Below, piece after piece: positions 9,361-18,428 of a DNA stretch of 64,000 nucleotides. Source of the DNA: Myxococcales bacterium (lineage in GTDB: Bacteria > Myxococcota > Myxococcia > Myxococcales > Anaeromyxobacteraceae). The stretch lies in contig JAJZQX010000001.1 in assembly GCA_021806645.1 (NCBI GenBank), positions 310,001 to 374,000 on the forward strand, given 5' to 3'. Within the stretch, counting starts at the first letter, position 1. Each line of letters opens with the position of its first letter. The position numbers and the translations under genes are program-made. The notes beneath the pieces are model-generated. The model made no database searches. It worked only from the letters and a program-made list of their open reading frames with translations, and was not told where the DNA came from.

Positions 9361-10505
9361 CTGCGAAGCGCAGCGCGGCGGACCCGCGCTACATGCGCCT
9401 GGCGCTGGAGGAGGCGTCGCTCGGGCTCGGGCGCACGGCTCCCAACCCGGCGGTGGGCGCGGTGCTGGTGCGCGGCGGCCGGGTGGTCGGGCGCGGTCAC
9501 CACGCCCGGGCCGGCAGTCCGCACGCCGAGATCGAGGCGCTGCGGCGGGCCGGCACGAGGGCGCGCGGCGCCGACCTCTACACCACGCTGGAGCCCTGCG
9601 ACCACTTCGGCCGGACGCCCCCCTGCAGCGTGGCGGTGATCGAGGCCGGGGTGCGGCGCGTCCACGTCGGGTCGCGCGACCCCAACCCGCTGGTGAACGG
9701 CAAGGGGACCTCCCGGCTCAGGCGCGCCGGCGTCGAGGTGGTGGCCGGCCCGCTGCAGGCCGAGTGCGACGCGCTCAACGCGCCCTGGTTCCGCTTCATC
9801 TCCAGCGGCCGCCCCTTCGTCACGCTCAAGGTGGCGGCCACGCTCGACGGCCGCATCGCCACCGCCGCCGGCGATTCACGCTGGGTGAGCGGCCCGGAGG
9901 CGCGCGCCTGGGTCCACCGGCTGCGTGACCGGGTCGACGCGGTGCTGGTGGGTCGGGGCACGGCGCTGGCCGACGATCCCCGCCTCACCACCCGGCTGCC
10001 GGGCGGCGCCGGGCGTGATCCGCTCCGCGTCGTGCTCGACACCGAGCTCCAGCTGCCCGCCACGCTCAGGCTCTTCCGGCAGCGGTCGAAGGCGCGGACC
10101 CTGGTGCTGCACGCCGCCAGGCGCGAGCGCGACCTGGGCCCGCGCGTCGACCTGCTGCGCTGCGCCCGCGGGCCGGGCGGGCTCGACCTGGGCGACGTGC
10201 TCGCCAGGCTGGCGGCGCGCGGCGTGGTCCACCTGCTGGTCGAGGGCGGCGGCGCGGTGGCAGCCAGCTTCCTCGCCGCCGGCCTGGTAGACCGGCTGGC
10301 GCTGGTGCTGGCCCCCAGGGTGCTCGGCGGCGGCCTCTCCTGGAGCGGCGCGGCCGGCCCGGCGCGGATGTCCGAGGCGCTCCGCCTGCGAGAGCTGACC
10401 GTGGAGCGGCTGGGTGACGACCTGCTGGTGCAGGGCGCGCCCGCGCCGGCGGCCACGAGAGGGTCGGCTCTCGCAGGAGTCGACTTGCCCGGGCCGGGGC
10501 ACTAG
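9357..10505 (+). CDS. ribD: Bifunctional riboflavin deaminase/reductase RibD
   Basis: A 382-residue enzyme for the second and third steps of riboflavin synthesis. The N-terminal cytidine-deaminase-like domain has the zinc ligands H56 (PHAEIEAL), C81 and C90 ([12 protein letters not shown]) and the proton carrier E58. The reductase domain follows from about residue 148 ([16 protein letters not shown]). TTG at 9357 overlaps the nrdR stop and restores the usual YMRLALEEA lead; the next start, ATG 9393, would remove part of the first helix. Translational coupling to nrdR is likely. Confidence 0.95.
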   Translation: MTAKRSAADPRYMRLALEEASLGLGRTAPNPAVGAVLVRGGRVVGRGHHARAGSPHAEIEALRRAGTRARGADLYTTLEPCDHFGRTPPCSVAVIEAGVRRVHVGSRDPNPLVNGKGTSRLRRAGVEVVAGPLQAECDALNAPWFRFISSGRPFVTLKVAATLDGRIATAAGDSRWVSGPEARAWVHRLRDRVDAVLVGRGTALADDPRLTTRLPGGAGRDPLRVVLDTELQLPATLRLFRQRSKARTLVLHAARRERDLGPRVDLLRCARGPGGLDLGDVLARLAARGVVHLLVEGGGAVAASFLAAGLVDRLALVLAPRVLGGGLSWSGAAGPARMSEALRLRELTVERLGDDLLVQGAPAPAATRGSALAGVDLPGPGH

Positions 10506-10518
10506 GATCCGGCCCCCT

Positions 10519-11162
10519 ATGTTCACCGGACTCATCGACGATATCGGTGTGGTCGAGCGGATCACGCCGCGCGCCGGTGGCGTGCGGCTGGTGATCCGCC
10601 CGGGAGCGCTGCCGGTGGACGATCTCACACTGGGTGAGAGCATCGCCAGCTCCGGCGCCTGCCTGACGGTGGTGGAGCGCGGCGCCGGGCTGGTCTCCTT
10701 CGACGCCGTCCCCGAGACCCTGGCGCGGACCACCCTCGGCGGCTGGCGCCCCGGCACCCGCGTCAACCTGGAGCGGGCGCTGCGCCTCTCGGATCGCCTG
10801 GGCGGCCACCTGGTGGCCGGACACGTGGACGCCGTCGGCGAGGTGCTGGCCCGCAAGCCGGAAGGGCAGGGGGCCCGGCTCACCATCTCGCTCCCGGCGG
10901 CGGTGGCGCCGCTGGTGGCGGAGAAGGGCTCGATCGCCGTAGACGGCGTCTCGCTCACGGTGGCGTCGGCCGGCCGGGATCGCTTCGACGTGGCGCTCAT
11001 CCCCGAGACGCTGGCCCGCACCACGCTGGGCGCGGCGGCGCCGGGCCGGCCGGTCAACCTGGAGGTGGACGTGGTGGCCCGCCACGTGGCGCGGCTGGGC
11101 CAGTTCGTCACGCTCGACGCCGGGGCGCTGCGGGCCTGGGGCTACCCCGGCGGAGGAGCACC

Positions 11163-11166
<4 letters not shown>
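10519..11166 (+). CDS. ribE: Riboflavin synthase (alpha chain)
   Basis: A 215-residue riboflavin synthase that dismutates two lumazines to riboflavin and pyrimidine. It starts with the canonical [10 protein letters not shown] and has two lumazine-binding halves, each containing a [10 protein letters not shown] motif. There is no Shine-Dalgarno sequence before the ATG. Instead TAGGAT (10503-10508), which includes the ribD stop, lies 10 bases upstream and could be a -10 element for a nearly leaderless internal transcript. The stop overlaps the GTG of ribBA. Confidence 0.96.
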
Positions 11167-12448
<1,282 letters not shown>

Positions 12449-12452
<4 letters not shown>

Positions 12453-12940
12453 ACGTCTACGAGGGCTCGCTGATCGCCACCGGCCTCAAGGTCGGGCTGG
12501 TCGTCTCGCGCTTCAACTCGCTCATCACCGACCAGCTGCTGGCCGGCGCGGTCGACACCCTGCGGCGACACGGGGTCGCCGACGGCGACCTGGACGTCTT
12601 CCGCTGCCCCGGGACGTTCGAGCTCCCGGCGCTGCTGAGGCGAGTGGTGGCCAGCGGTCGTCACGACGCGGTCATCGCGCTCGGCGCCGTCATCCGCGGC
12701 GGCACGCCCCACTTCGAGTACGTGGCGGGCGAGGCCACCAAGGGGGTGGCGCAGGTGGCGCTCGAGGCCGGGTGCGCCGTCACCATGGGCGTCCTCACCT
12801 GCGACACCATGGAGCAGGCCCTGGAGCGCGCCGGCGTCAAGGCCGGCAACAAGGGGGCCGAGGCGGCCATGGCGGCCATCGAGCAGGCCCAGGTGCTCAA
12901 GCTGGCCGCCGGCCAGCGCGGCAAGGGGGGGCGCGGATGA
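12449..12940 (+). CDS. ribH: 6,7-dimethyl-8-ribityllumazine synthase
   Basis: A 163-residue lumazine synthase for the penultimate step of riboflavin synthesis. The conserved [15 protein letters not shown] stretch carries the catalytic H88; RFN near the N-terminus and [10 protein letters not shown] are also typical. ATG at 12449 overlaps the ribBA stop and has AAGGAAGG upstream. The stop overlaps the nusB ATG. No FMN riboswitch was seen before the operon. Confidence 0.97.
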
Positions 12941-13365
12941 CCGGCCGCCGCACCAAGGCCCGCGAACGGGCGCTCCAGGCGCTCTACCAGATCGACGTGG
13001 CCGCGGCCGGGATCGACGAGGCGCTGGCCAGCTTCTGGAAGAGCTTCGAGCCGACCGAGCGCGAGGTGCAGCAGCTGGCCGAGCAGCTGGTTCGCGGGGT
13101 GGCCGTCGATCGGCGCCAGGTGGACGACCTGATCGAGAATGTCTCGACCAACTGGCGGCTCGACCGCATGGCCAAGGTGGATCGCAACGTGCTGCGGCTA
13201 GCCACCTGGGAGCTGCTCAAGAGCGACGCGCCGGTGAAGGTGGTCATCAACGAGGCCATCGAGCTGGGGAAGAAGTACGGCTCCGAGCAGAGCGGCGCCT
13301 TCGTCAACGGCGTGCTCGACAAGGTCGCCCAGGGGCTCCCTGCGGCCCGGCGCGGCGAGGGCTAG
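12937..13365 (+). CDS. nusB: Transcription antitermination factor NusB
   Basis: A 142-residue all-helical NusB, which binds boxA RNA with S10 to support rRNA antitermination. The N-terminus [15 protein letters not shown] and the C-terminal [25 protein letters not shown] are diagnostic. ATG overlaps the ribH stop. The order ribH-nusB is widely conserved. Confidence 0.96.
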   Translation: MTGRRTKARERALQALYQIDVAAAGIDEALASFWKSFEPTEREVQQLAEQLVRGVAVDRRQVDDLIENVSTNWRLDRMAKVDRNVLRLATWELLKSDAPVKVVINEAIELGKKYGSEQSGAFVNGVLDKVAQGLPAARRGEG

Positions 13366-13369
13366 CCTG

Positions 13370-13909
13370 GTGCGGCGCATCGAGGTGGCCGAGCTCTCGC
13401 TGGCAACCCTCGACGCCCTCGACGTCGAGGCGCTGGCGCTCCTGATCGGTGACGAGCGGCCGCTCCAGGGGCTCCCCGGGCTGGTGGACTGGCGCCTGGC
13501 GGGGGCGCTCACCAGGACCCTCCTCGACGGGCTCTACGCGGCCGGTCCGGGCGAGGCCCTGCTCCTGTCCACCGCCGGGCGGCTCCCGGCGGCGCGGGTG
13601 GTGGCGGTCGGCCTGGCGGCGGAGCGCGGCGAGGCCGAGTTCGCCACGGTGGTGGGCCGGCTCTGCGAGGTGGTGGCACGGGCCGGGGCGCCCTCGTTCG
13701 CCACCGCCGCCCTGCCCTTCAAGGGGGTGACCAGCGCCGAGGCCTGCCGGGCCTGGCTCCGGGCCGCGGCGGCGGTCCCGGGCGACCGGCTGGTGCTGCT
13801 GGGCGATCCTCGCGCCCTGGCGGCCGATCTCGCCGGCGCCCGCCTCGAGGCGCGGAGCGAGATCGAGGTGGCGCCTTTCTCAGCTTCGCCGCCGGCGATG
13901 GTACGATGA
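13370..13909 (+). CDS. Small protein resembling the N-terminal domain of M17 leucyl aminopeptidases
   Basis: A 179-residue protein starting with GTG five bases after the nusB stop. The pattern of an early acidic strand, then GALTRTLLDGLYAAGPGEALLLSTAGRLPAARVVAVGL, looks like the macro-like N-terminal domain of M17 leucyl aminopeptidases. The C-terminal catalytic domain and its metal ligands are absent, so it is not a peptidase. It precedes cheA by 31 bases. Function unknown; the family resemblance is by eye only. Confidence 0.6.
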   Translation: MRRIEVAELSLATLDALDVEALALLIGDERPLQGLPGLVDWRLAGALTRTLLDGLYAAGPGEALLLSTAGRLPAARVVAVGLAAERGEAEFATVVGRLCEVVARAGAPSFATAALPFKGVTSAEACRAWLRAAAAVPGDRLVLLGDPRALAADLAGARLEARSEIEVAPFSASPPAMVR

Positions 13910-13938
13910 GGCCAGCGGCGCGGGTGCGCCGCACCCGC
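13902..13938 (+). promoter_or_regulatory. Putative -10 and dyad operator directly before cheA
   Basis: TACGAT at 13902-13907 could be a -10 element, with transcription starting near 13914. At 13920-13938 lies a perfect dyad, GCGGGTGCG-C-CGCACCCGC, ending 2 bases before the cheA ATG, where a ribosome binding site would be. It could be a repressor site or an RNA hairpin that limits initiation. No clear -35 was found. Confidence 0.35.
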
Positions 13939-13940
13939 CC

Positions 13941-16070
13941 ATGGCCGACCGATCGCAGAAGGCGCTCTCCGACTTCGTCTCCGAGGCCCAGGAGACCGTC
14001 GACGCCCTTGCCAAGGGGCTGATGCGGCTGGAGGAGGCGGGCGCGGAGTCCGATCCCGAGCTCCTCAACTCCGTCTTCCGCGCCGCCCATTCGCTCAAGG
14101 GACTGGCGTCGATGTTCGGCGTGGAGCGGCTGGCACGCCTGGCCCACGCGCTGGAGGACGCCCTCGACGACCTGCGCATGGGGCGGCGGCCGCTGGACGT
14201 CGTCGTGCTCGACCTGCTGCTGGAGGCCCCCGAGATCTTCTCCCGCATCATCTCGGACGAGTCGACCGGCGCGCCGCACGCCAATCACGACCAGGCCGCG
14301 CGGCTCACCGAACGGCTCCGCGCCGCGGAGCACGCTGTGGCGGTCAGGGGAGACGATCCGCTCGACACCGTGGCGCTCGGCCCGGAGGTGCGGCGGCTCC
14401 TCACCGAGTACGAGGAGCACCGGCTCGGTTCCGCGCTGCGCAAGGGGCTGGCGCTCTACAGGGTCAGGGTGGCCTTCGAGCTGACCGCCTTCGACGAGCA
14501 GCTGGCGGCGCTATCGGCCAGGCTCAAGGACCTGGGCGAGGTGGTCTCGACGCTGCCGTCGGCCGACATGCAGGATCCCTCCACCATCGCCTTCGAGCTG
14601 CTGCTGGCCACCTCGGCGCCGCGCGCCAGCGTGGTGCTGGAGGCCGGCCCCCACGCCGGCGTCGACGTGGTCGCGGCGCTGGCGGCCGGGGCACCCGGCG
14701 CGGTGGCACCCCACCCCGCCGCCCAGAAGCGGGCGCCGCTCCCCAGGCCGGCCGAGGAGGTCATGGCCCCCCGCGAGGAGCCCGCCTCCGGCGCGGCCCT
14801 GGCGCTCTCGCCAACCCCCGAACCGCTCGTCGAACTGGACACCGGCACCCTCCGTTCGGCCTCTCAAGCCGTTCGTGTCGACATCCGCAAGCTCGACCGG
14901 CTCATGAACGTGGTGGGCGAGCTGGTGCTGGTGAAGAGCTCACTGCAGTCGATCTCGGAGCGGTTCAAGGGCGACGGGATCGACGCCGGGCTGGCGGCCG
15001 AGTTGCGCCAGGCCAGCCGCTCGCTGGACCGTAAGCTGGGCGAACTCCAGGGCGGGATCCTCGAGGTCCGGATGGTCCCGCTCGATCAGGTCTTCGACAA
15101 GCTGACCCGCATGGTGCGCAAGCTGGCCCGCGAGGTGGGGAAGGAGATCGAGCTGGAGGTCTCCGGCGGTGAGGTGGAGCTCGACAAGCTGATCGTCGAG
15201 GACCTCTCGGATCCGCTGATGCACCTCGTCCGCAACGCCATCGACCACGCCATCGAGACCCCCGAGGTGCGCGAACGGATGGGGAAGCCGCGTGCCGGCC
15301 GCATCACGCTCTCCGCGGTCCAGCGCGGCCACCACGTGCGCCTCTCGGTCACCGATGACGGCAATGGCATCGACGAGGACCGGATCCGGGAAGTCGCGGT
15401 GAGCCGCGGGCTGGCCACCGCCGAGTCGGTGAAGGGGCTCACCCGCAGGGAGGTGATGAACCTGATCTTCGTGCCCGGCTTCTCGACGGCGCGCCAGGTG
15501 ACCAGCCTCTCCGGGCGGGGCGTCGGCATGGACGTGGTGAAGAACAACATCGCCGCGCTCTCCGGCATCATCGACCTGCACACCGAGCGTGGGGTCGGGA
15601 CCAGCTTCGAGGTCACCTTGCCGGTCACGCTGGCCATCATCCGGGTGCTGGTGGTCAAGGCCTCGGGGCGCACCTACGCGGTGCCACTCAACAGCGTGCT
15701 GGAGATCCTCGAGGTGCGGGACGCCGACATCCGGAGCGTCTCGACGCGCGAGGCGATCACGCTGCGCGGGAGCACGCTGCCGATCACCCGCCTGAGCCGC
15801 TTCTTCGCCGCGGAGGAGCTGGCGCCGCCGGACCCGCTCTTCGTGGTGGTGACGGGCCTGGCGCAGGAGCGGCTCGGCCTGGCGGTGGACGAGTTGCTCG
15901 GGCAGCAGGACATCGTGGTCAAGCCGCTCGGCAGCCTGCTGGCGGGCGTTCGCGGCATCGCCGGCGCGACCGACCTCGGGCGGCGGACCACCGTGCTGGT
16001 GCTCGACGTGGGGGCCATCATCGAGGACGTGGTCGCCGGCGACCCGCTGCCCGAGGCGGTGGGGCAATAA
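13941..16070 (+). CDS. cheA: Chemotaxis-type histidine kinase CheA
   Basis: A 709-residue CheA, the central kinase of a chemosensory array. The HPt domain has the phosphorylated H50 in AAHSLKGLASMFG. A P2-like region (about 150-255) and a proline/alanine-rich linker follow. Then come the dimerisation helices (VDIRKLDRLMNVVGELV), the HATPase core with the N-box HLVRNAIDHAIE and the G-box GVGMDVVK, and a C-terminal CheW-like regulatory domain (about 570-705). There is no receiver domain at the C-terminus. It heads an operon with an AAA ATPase, two CheW, a HEAT protein, CheR and CheB, but no receptor or CheY. An alternative cellular function is therefore as likely as flagellar or pilus taxis. 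Confidence 0.95.
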   Translation: MADRSQKALSDFVSEAQETVDALAKGLMRLEEAGAESDPELLNSVFRAAHSLKGLASMFGVERLARLAHALEDALDDLRMGRRPLDVVVLDLLLEAPEIFSRIISDESTGAPHANHDQAARLTERLRAAEHAVAVRGDDPLDTVALGPEVRRLLTEYEEHRLGSALRKGLALYRVRVAFELTAFDEQLAALSARLKDLGEVVSTLPSADMQDPSTIAFELLLATSAPRASVVLEAGPHAGVDVVAALAAGAPGAVAPHPAAQKRAPLPRPAEEVMAPREEPASGAALALSPTPEPLVELDTGTLRSASQAVRVDIRKLDRLMNVVGELVLVKSSLQSISERFKGDGIDAGLAAELRQASRSLDRKLGELQGGILEVRMVPLDQVFDKLTRMVRKLAREVGKEIELEVSGGEVELDKLIVEDLSDPLMHLVRNAIDHAIETPEVRERMGKPRAGRITLSAVQRGHHVRLSVTDDGNGIDEDRIREVAVSRGLATAESVKGLTRREVMNLIFVPGFSTARQVTSLSGRGVGMDVVKNNIAALSGIIDLHTERGVGTSFEVTLPVTLAIIRVLVVKASGRTYAVPLNSVLEILEVRDADIRSVSTREAITLRGSTLPITRLSRFFAAEELAPPDPLFVVVTGLAQERLGLAVDELLGQQDIVVKPLGSLLAGVRGIAGATDLGRRTTVLVLDVGAIIEDVVAGDPLPEAVGQ

Positions 16071-16073
16071 GGC

Positions 16074-16898
16074 ATGTACCTCGAGTTCTACGGGCTGGAG
16101 CGACGCCCCTTCTCCAAGACCCCCGACCCGGCCTTCCTCTACCTGTCGCGGCAGCACGCCGAGGCCCTGGCGCGCCTCTCGCACGCGGTGGAGGAGCGCG
16201 AGATCGCCGTGCTCACTGGCGAGATCGGCGCCGGCAAGACCACGCTCTCGCGGGCCCTGGTGGACGAGTTCGCCGAGCGCTGCCGCTTCAGCTTCGTCGT
16301 CAACCCGGCGCTGCCCGCGGCGCAGCTGCTCTCGTCCATCGCCGAGGGATTCGGCTTGCCCGCCGCCCGGAAGAAGAGCGAGACCTGGTCGGCGCTGGCG
16401 AACCACCTCGAGACCCTCGACGAGGCGGGCCAGTTTCCGGTGGTGGTGATCGACGAGGCGCAGTTGCTGGCCGGCCGAGCCGCCTGGGATGAGCTGCGGC
16501 TCCTCACCAACCTGACCGCCGACGATCGGCCGCTGGTCGGGCTCGTGCTGATCGGCCAGCCCGAGCTGCGCGAGCGGCTGCGGACGCAAGGCGGCGAGCC
16601 GTTCGCGCAACGGGTCGGGGTGGCGTACCACGTCGGCGCGCTGGACGAGTCCGAGGTCGGTGACTACCTGGCGCACCGGCTGGCGGTGGCGGGCCGGTCG
16701 TCGCCGCTCTTCACCCGCGACGCCGTGGCCGCGCTCCACCGCCGCTCCGGAGGCCTTCCCCGGCGCGTCAACCAGCTGGCGGCCAGCGCGCTGCTCGAAG
16801 GGTTCGCGCGGGACGCCGCGCGCATCGACGCCGCGGTCGTCGACGCGGTGGCCGAGGATCTCCGCGTCCATATGGGAAGCCCGGGGGCGGCGGAGTAG
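16074..16898 (+). CDS. ExeA/GspA-type AAA ATPase within the che operon
   Basis: A 274-residue AAA protein starting MYLEFYGLERRPFSKTPDP, the signature opening of the ExeA/GspA/MshM ATPase family. Walker A is GEIGAGKTT (about residues 48-56) and Walker B is VVVIDEAQLL; the RRVNQLA segment near the end is the usual sensor-2 region. Relatives couple ATP hydrolysis to assembly of secretion or surface polymer systems at peptidoglycan. It lacks the periplasmic peptidoglycan-binding part of ExeA and has no membrane segment, so it should be cytoplasmic. It lies 3 bases after cheA and 16 bases before the first cheW, an unusual position for this family. Confidence 0.88.
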   Translation: MYLEFYGLERRPFSKTPDPAFLYLSRQHAEALARLSHAVEEREIAVLTGEIGAGKTTLSRALVDEFAERCRFSFVVNPALPAAQLLSSIAEGFGLPAARKKSETWSALANHLETLDEAGQFPVVVIDEAQLLAGRAAWDELRLLTNLTADDRPLVGLVLIGQPELRERLRTQGGEPFAQRVGVAYHVGALDESEVGDYLAHRLAVAGRSSPLFTRDAVAALHRRSGGLPRRVNQLAASALLEGFARDAARIDAAVVDAVAEDLRVHMGSPGAAE

Positions 16899-16914
16899 GA
16901 TTCCCCGCGGGCTC

Positions 16915-17874
16915 ATGGACTTCCTGAAGATCAGGCGCAAGGCGAAGGAGCGGGCGGCCAAGACCGCCGCGGCGGCCCGGCGCGCGCCGGCGGTCGAGGC
17001 CGGGCCGGAGACCGGGCCGGGCGGCCGAGCCGTGGCCGACGCCAGGCCGTTGGAGGCCGCCAGCACCGCATCGCCGGAGGCCGGCGGGGTCCCCCCGCCG
17101 GCCGGGCCGTCTCGCCCGGTACGGCATCCGGCCGGGAGCCCCGAGGCGATGCGGCTGGAAGCCGAGCTCGGCTCGCGGGTGTCCGCGCTGCCCCACTCGG
17201 CGGACTCCAGGTTCGTGACATGGCGACCCGACGGCGGCGGTCTTCCGGAGCTGGCGGCCATCCGACCCGTCGAGGACGACCGGCCGGCGCTGGTCCGCGA
17301 AGGGGCGTGGCCACTGGCTCCACTCGCGCCTCTCGACGACTTCTTCTACCGGGAGGACGAGGCGGCGCCGGACCCGGGGCAGGGCGCGCCGCTCGCGATC
17401 GGCGCCACGACCTTCGCGCCCGTGGCGCTGGAGGAGTACCTGATCTTCCGGCTGGCCGGTGAGTCGTACGGTGTCGACATCGGGCGGGTGCTGGAGGTGC
17501 TGCGAACGCCGCCGATCACCGAGGTGCCGAGGGCGCCCGCCGACGTCCGGGGCGTCATCTCGGTGCGCGGCGAGGTCGTCACGGTGATCGATCCGCGGGG
17601 CCGGCTCGGGCTGGTCCGCGCCGAGGGTCCGCCGGCGGGGCGGGTGGTGATCGTGGATGACGGTGGAGGGGCGTGCGGCCTGCTGGTCGAGCGGGTGACC
17701 GGCGTCGTCAGGCTGCCACGCGGTGCCCTGGAGCCGTGTCCGCAGGCCCTCGGGAGCGCCGGTGGCGACCTGTACCTCGGCATCGGGCGGGAGCGCGACC
17801 GGCTCTTCCTGGTGCTCGACACGCGGGCCCTGCTCCGGCCGCTGCGACGGGCGGCGGAGGCGAGGTCCGGATGA
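16915..17874 (+). CDS. CheW-domain protein with long N-terminal extension
   Basis: A 319-residue protein with a basic, alanine/proline-rich N-terminal half (about residues 1-165) and a C-terminal CheW domain (about 175-310: EEYLIFRLAGESYGVDI, then IRGVISVRGEVVTVIDPRG-like strands). CheW couples receptors to CheA. The N-terminus MDFLKIRRKAKERAAK could be an amphipathic helix. The ATG has no Shine-Dalgarno sequence; TAGGAT (16896-16901), containing the stop of the ATPase gene, lies 13 bases before it. The stop overlaps the ATG of the second CheW. Confidence 0.9.
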   Translation: MDFLKIRRKAKERAAKTAAAARRAPAVEAGPETGPGGRAVADARPLEAASTASPEAGGVPPPAGPSRPVRHPAGSPEAMRLEAELGSRVSALPHSADSRFVTWRPDGGGLPELAAIRPVEDDRPALVREGAWPLAPLAPLDDFFYREDEAAPDPGQGAPLAIGATTFAPVALEEYLIFRLAGESYGVDIGRVLEVLRTPPITEVPRAPADVRGVISVRGEVVTVIDPRGRLGLVRAEGPPAGRVVIVDDGGGACGLLVERVTGVVRLPRGALEPCPQALGSAGGDLYLGIGRERDRLFLVLDTRALLRPLRRAAEARSG

Positions 17875-18428
17875 AGTCGCTCCCGGCACGGCCGGCGGCG
17901 ACCGCCACCGAGGGGACCGAGGTGCAACTCTGCACCTTCCGGGTCGCGGGCGAGCACTTCGCCGTCGACATCATGCGGGTCCGGGAAATCATCCCGCCGG
18001 CTCCGCTCACCGCCATACCCGAAGCACCGAGGTACGTGGCCGGCGTGTTCCGGCTCCGCGGAGACGTGGTGCCGGTGGTGGACCTGAGCCGGCGGCTCGG
18101 GCTGCCGCCGGGCGAACCGACGCGCCAGGCCAAGTACGTGGTGGTCAAGGTGGCCGGACGGCTGCTCGGCCTCATGGTGGACGAGGTCTGCGAGGTTCTC
18201 CGGCTCGCCCGGGATGAGCTGCGGCCCGCCCCGGCGGCGATCGACGCGAAGGGCGCCCGGCTCTTTCTCGGGGTCTGCGACGGCGAGCGGGGAACGGTCC
18301 GTGGTGGACGGCGCGGCGGGGCGGGCCGGCTTCGGCTACTGCTCAACGTGAAGGCCCTGCTCGATCCGGTGCCCGGCGACGGCGCGGAGCTGGCCCAGGC
18401 GCTCCTCGAGTCCGCGAGGGAGCCGTGA
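17871..18428 (+). CDS. cheW: CheW coupling protein
   Basis: A 185-residue CheW of ordinary build. The domain begins at EVQLCTFRVAGEHFAVDIMRV (about residue 20) and contains FRLRGDVVPVVDLSRRLGL and a C-terminal strand around LLLNVKALLDP. It overlaps the preceding CheW gene by 4 bases (ATGA) and the HEAT-repeat gene by 4 bases (GTGA). Two CheW proteins in one operon may serve different arrays or different positions in one array. Confidence 0.93.
   Translation: MKSLPARPAATATEGTEVQLCTFRVAGEHFAVDIMRVREIIPPAPLTAIPEAPRYVAGVFRLRGDVVPVVDLSRRLGLPPGEPTRQAKYVVVKVAGRLLGLMVDEVCEVLRLARDELRPAPAAIDAKGARLFLGVCDGERGTVRGGRRGGAGRLRLLLNVKALLDPVPGDGAELAQALLESAREP

Noticed and set aside
9361-10518. FMN riboswitch for the riboflavin operon
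   Set aside because: No RFN-type conserved blocks were seen before nrdR, ribD, ribE or ribBA. The genes overlap too tightly to leave room for one.
16074-16898. Transposition ATPase (TniB/IstB-like) marking a mobile element
   Set aside because: The N-terminus is of the ExeA/GspA type, it is tightly packed in the che operon, and no transposase, terminal repeats or target duplication is visible.
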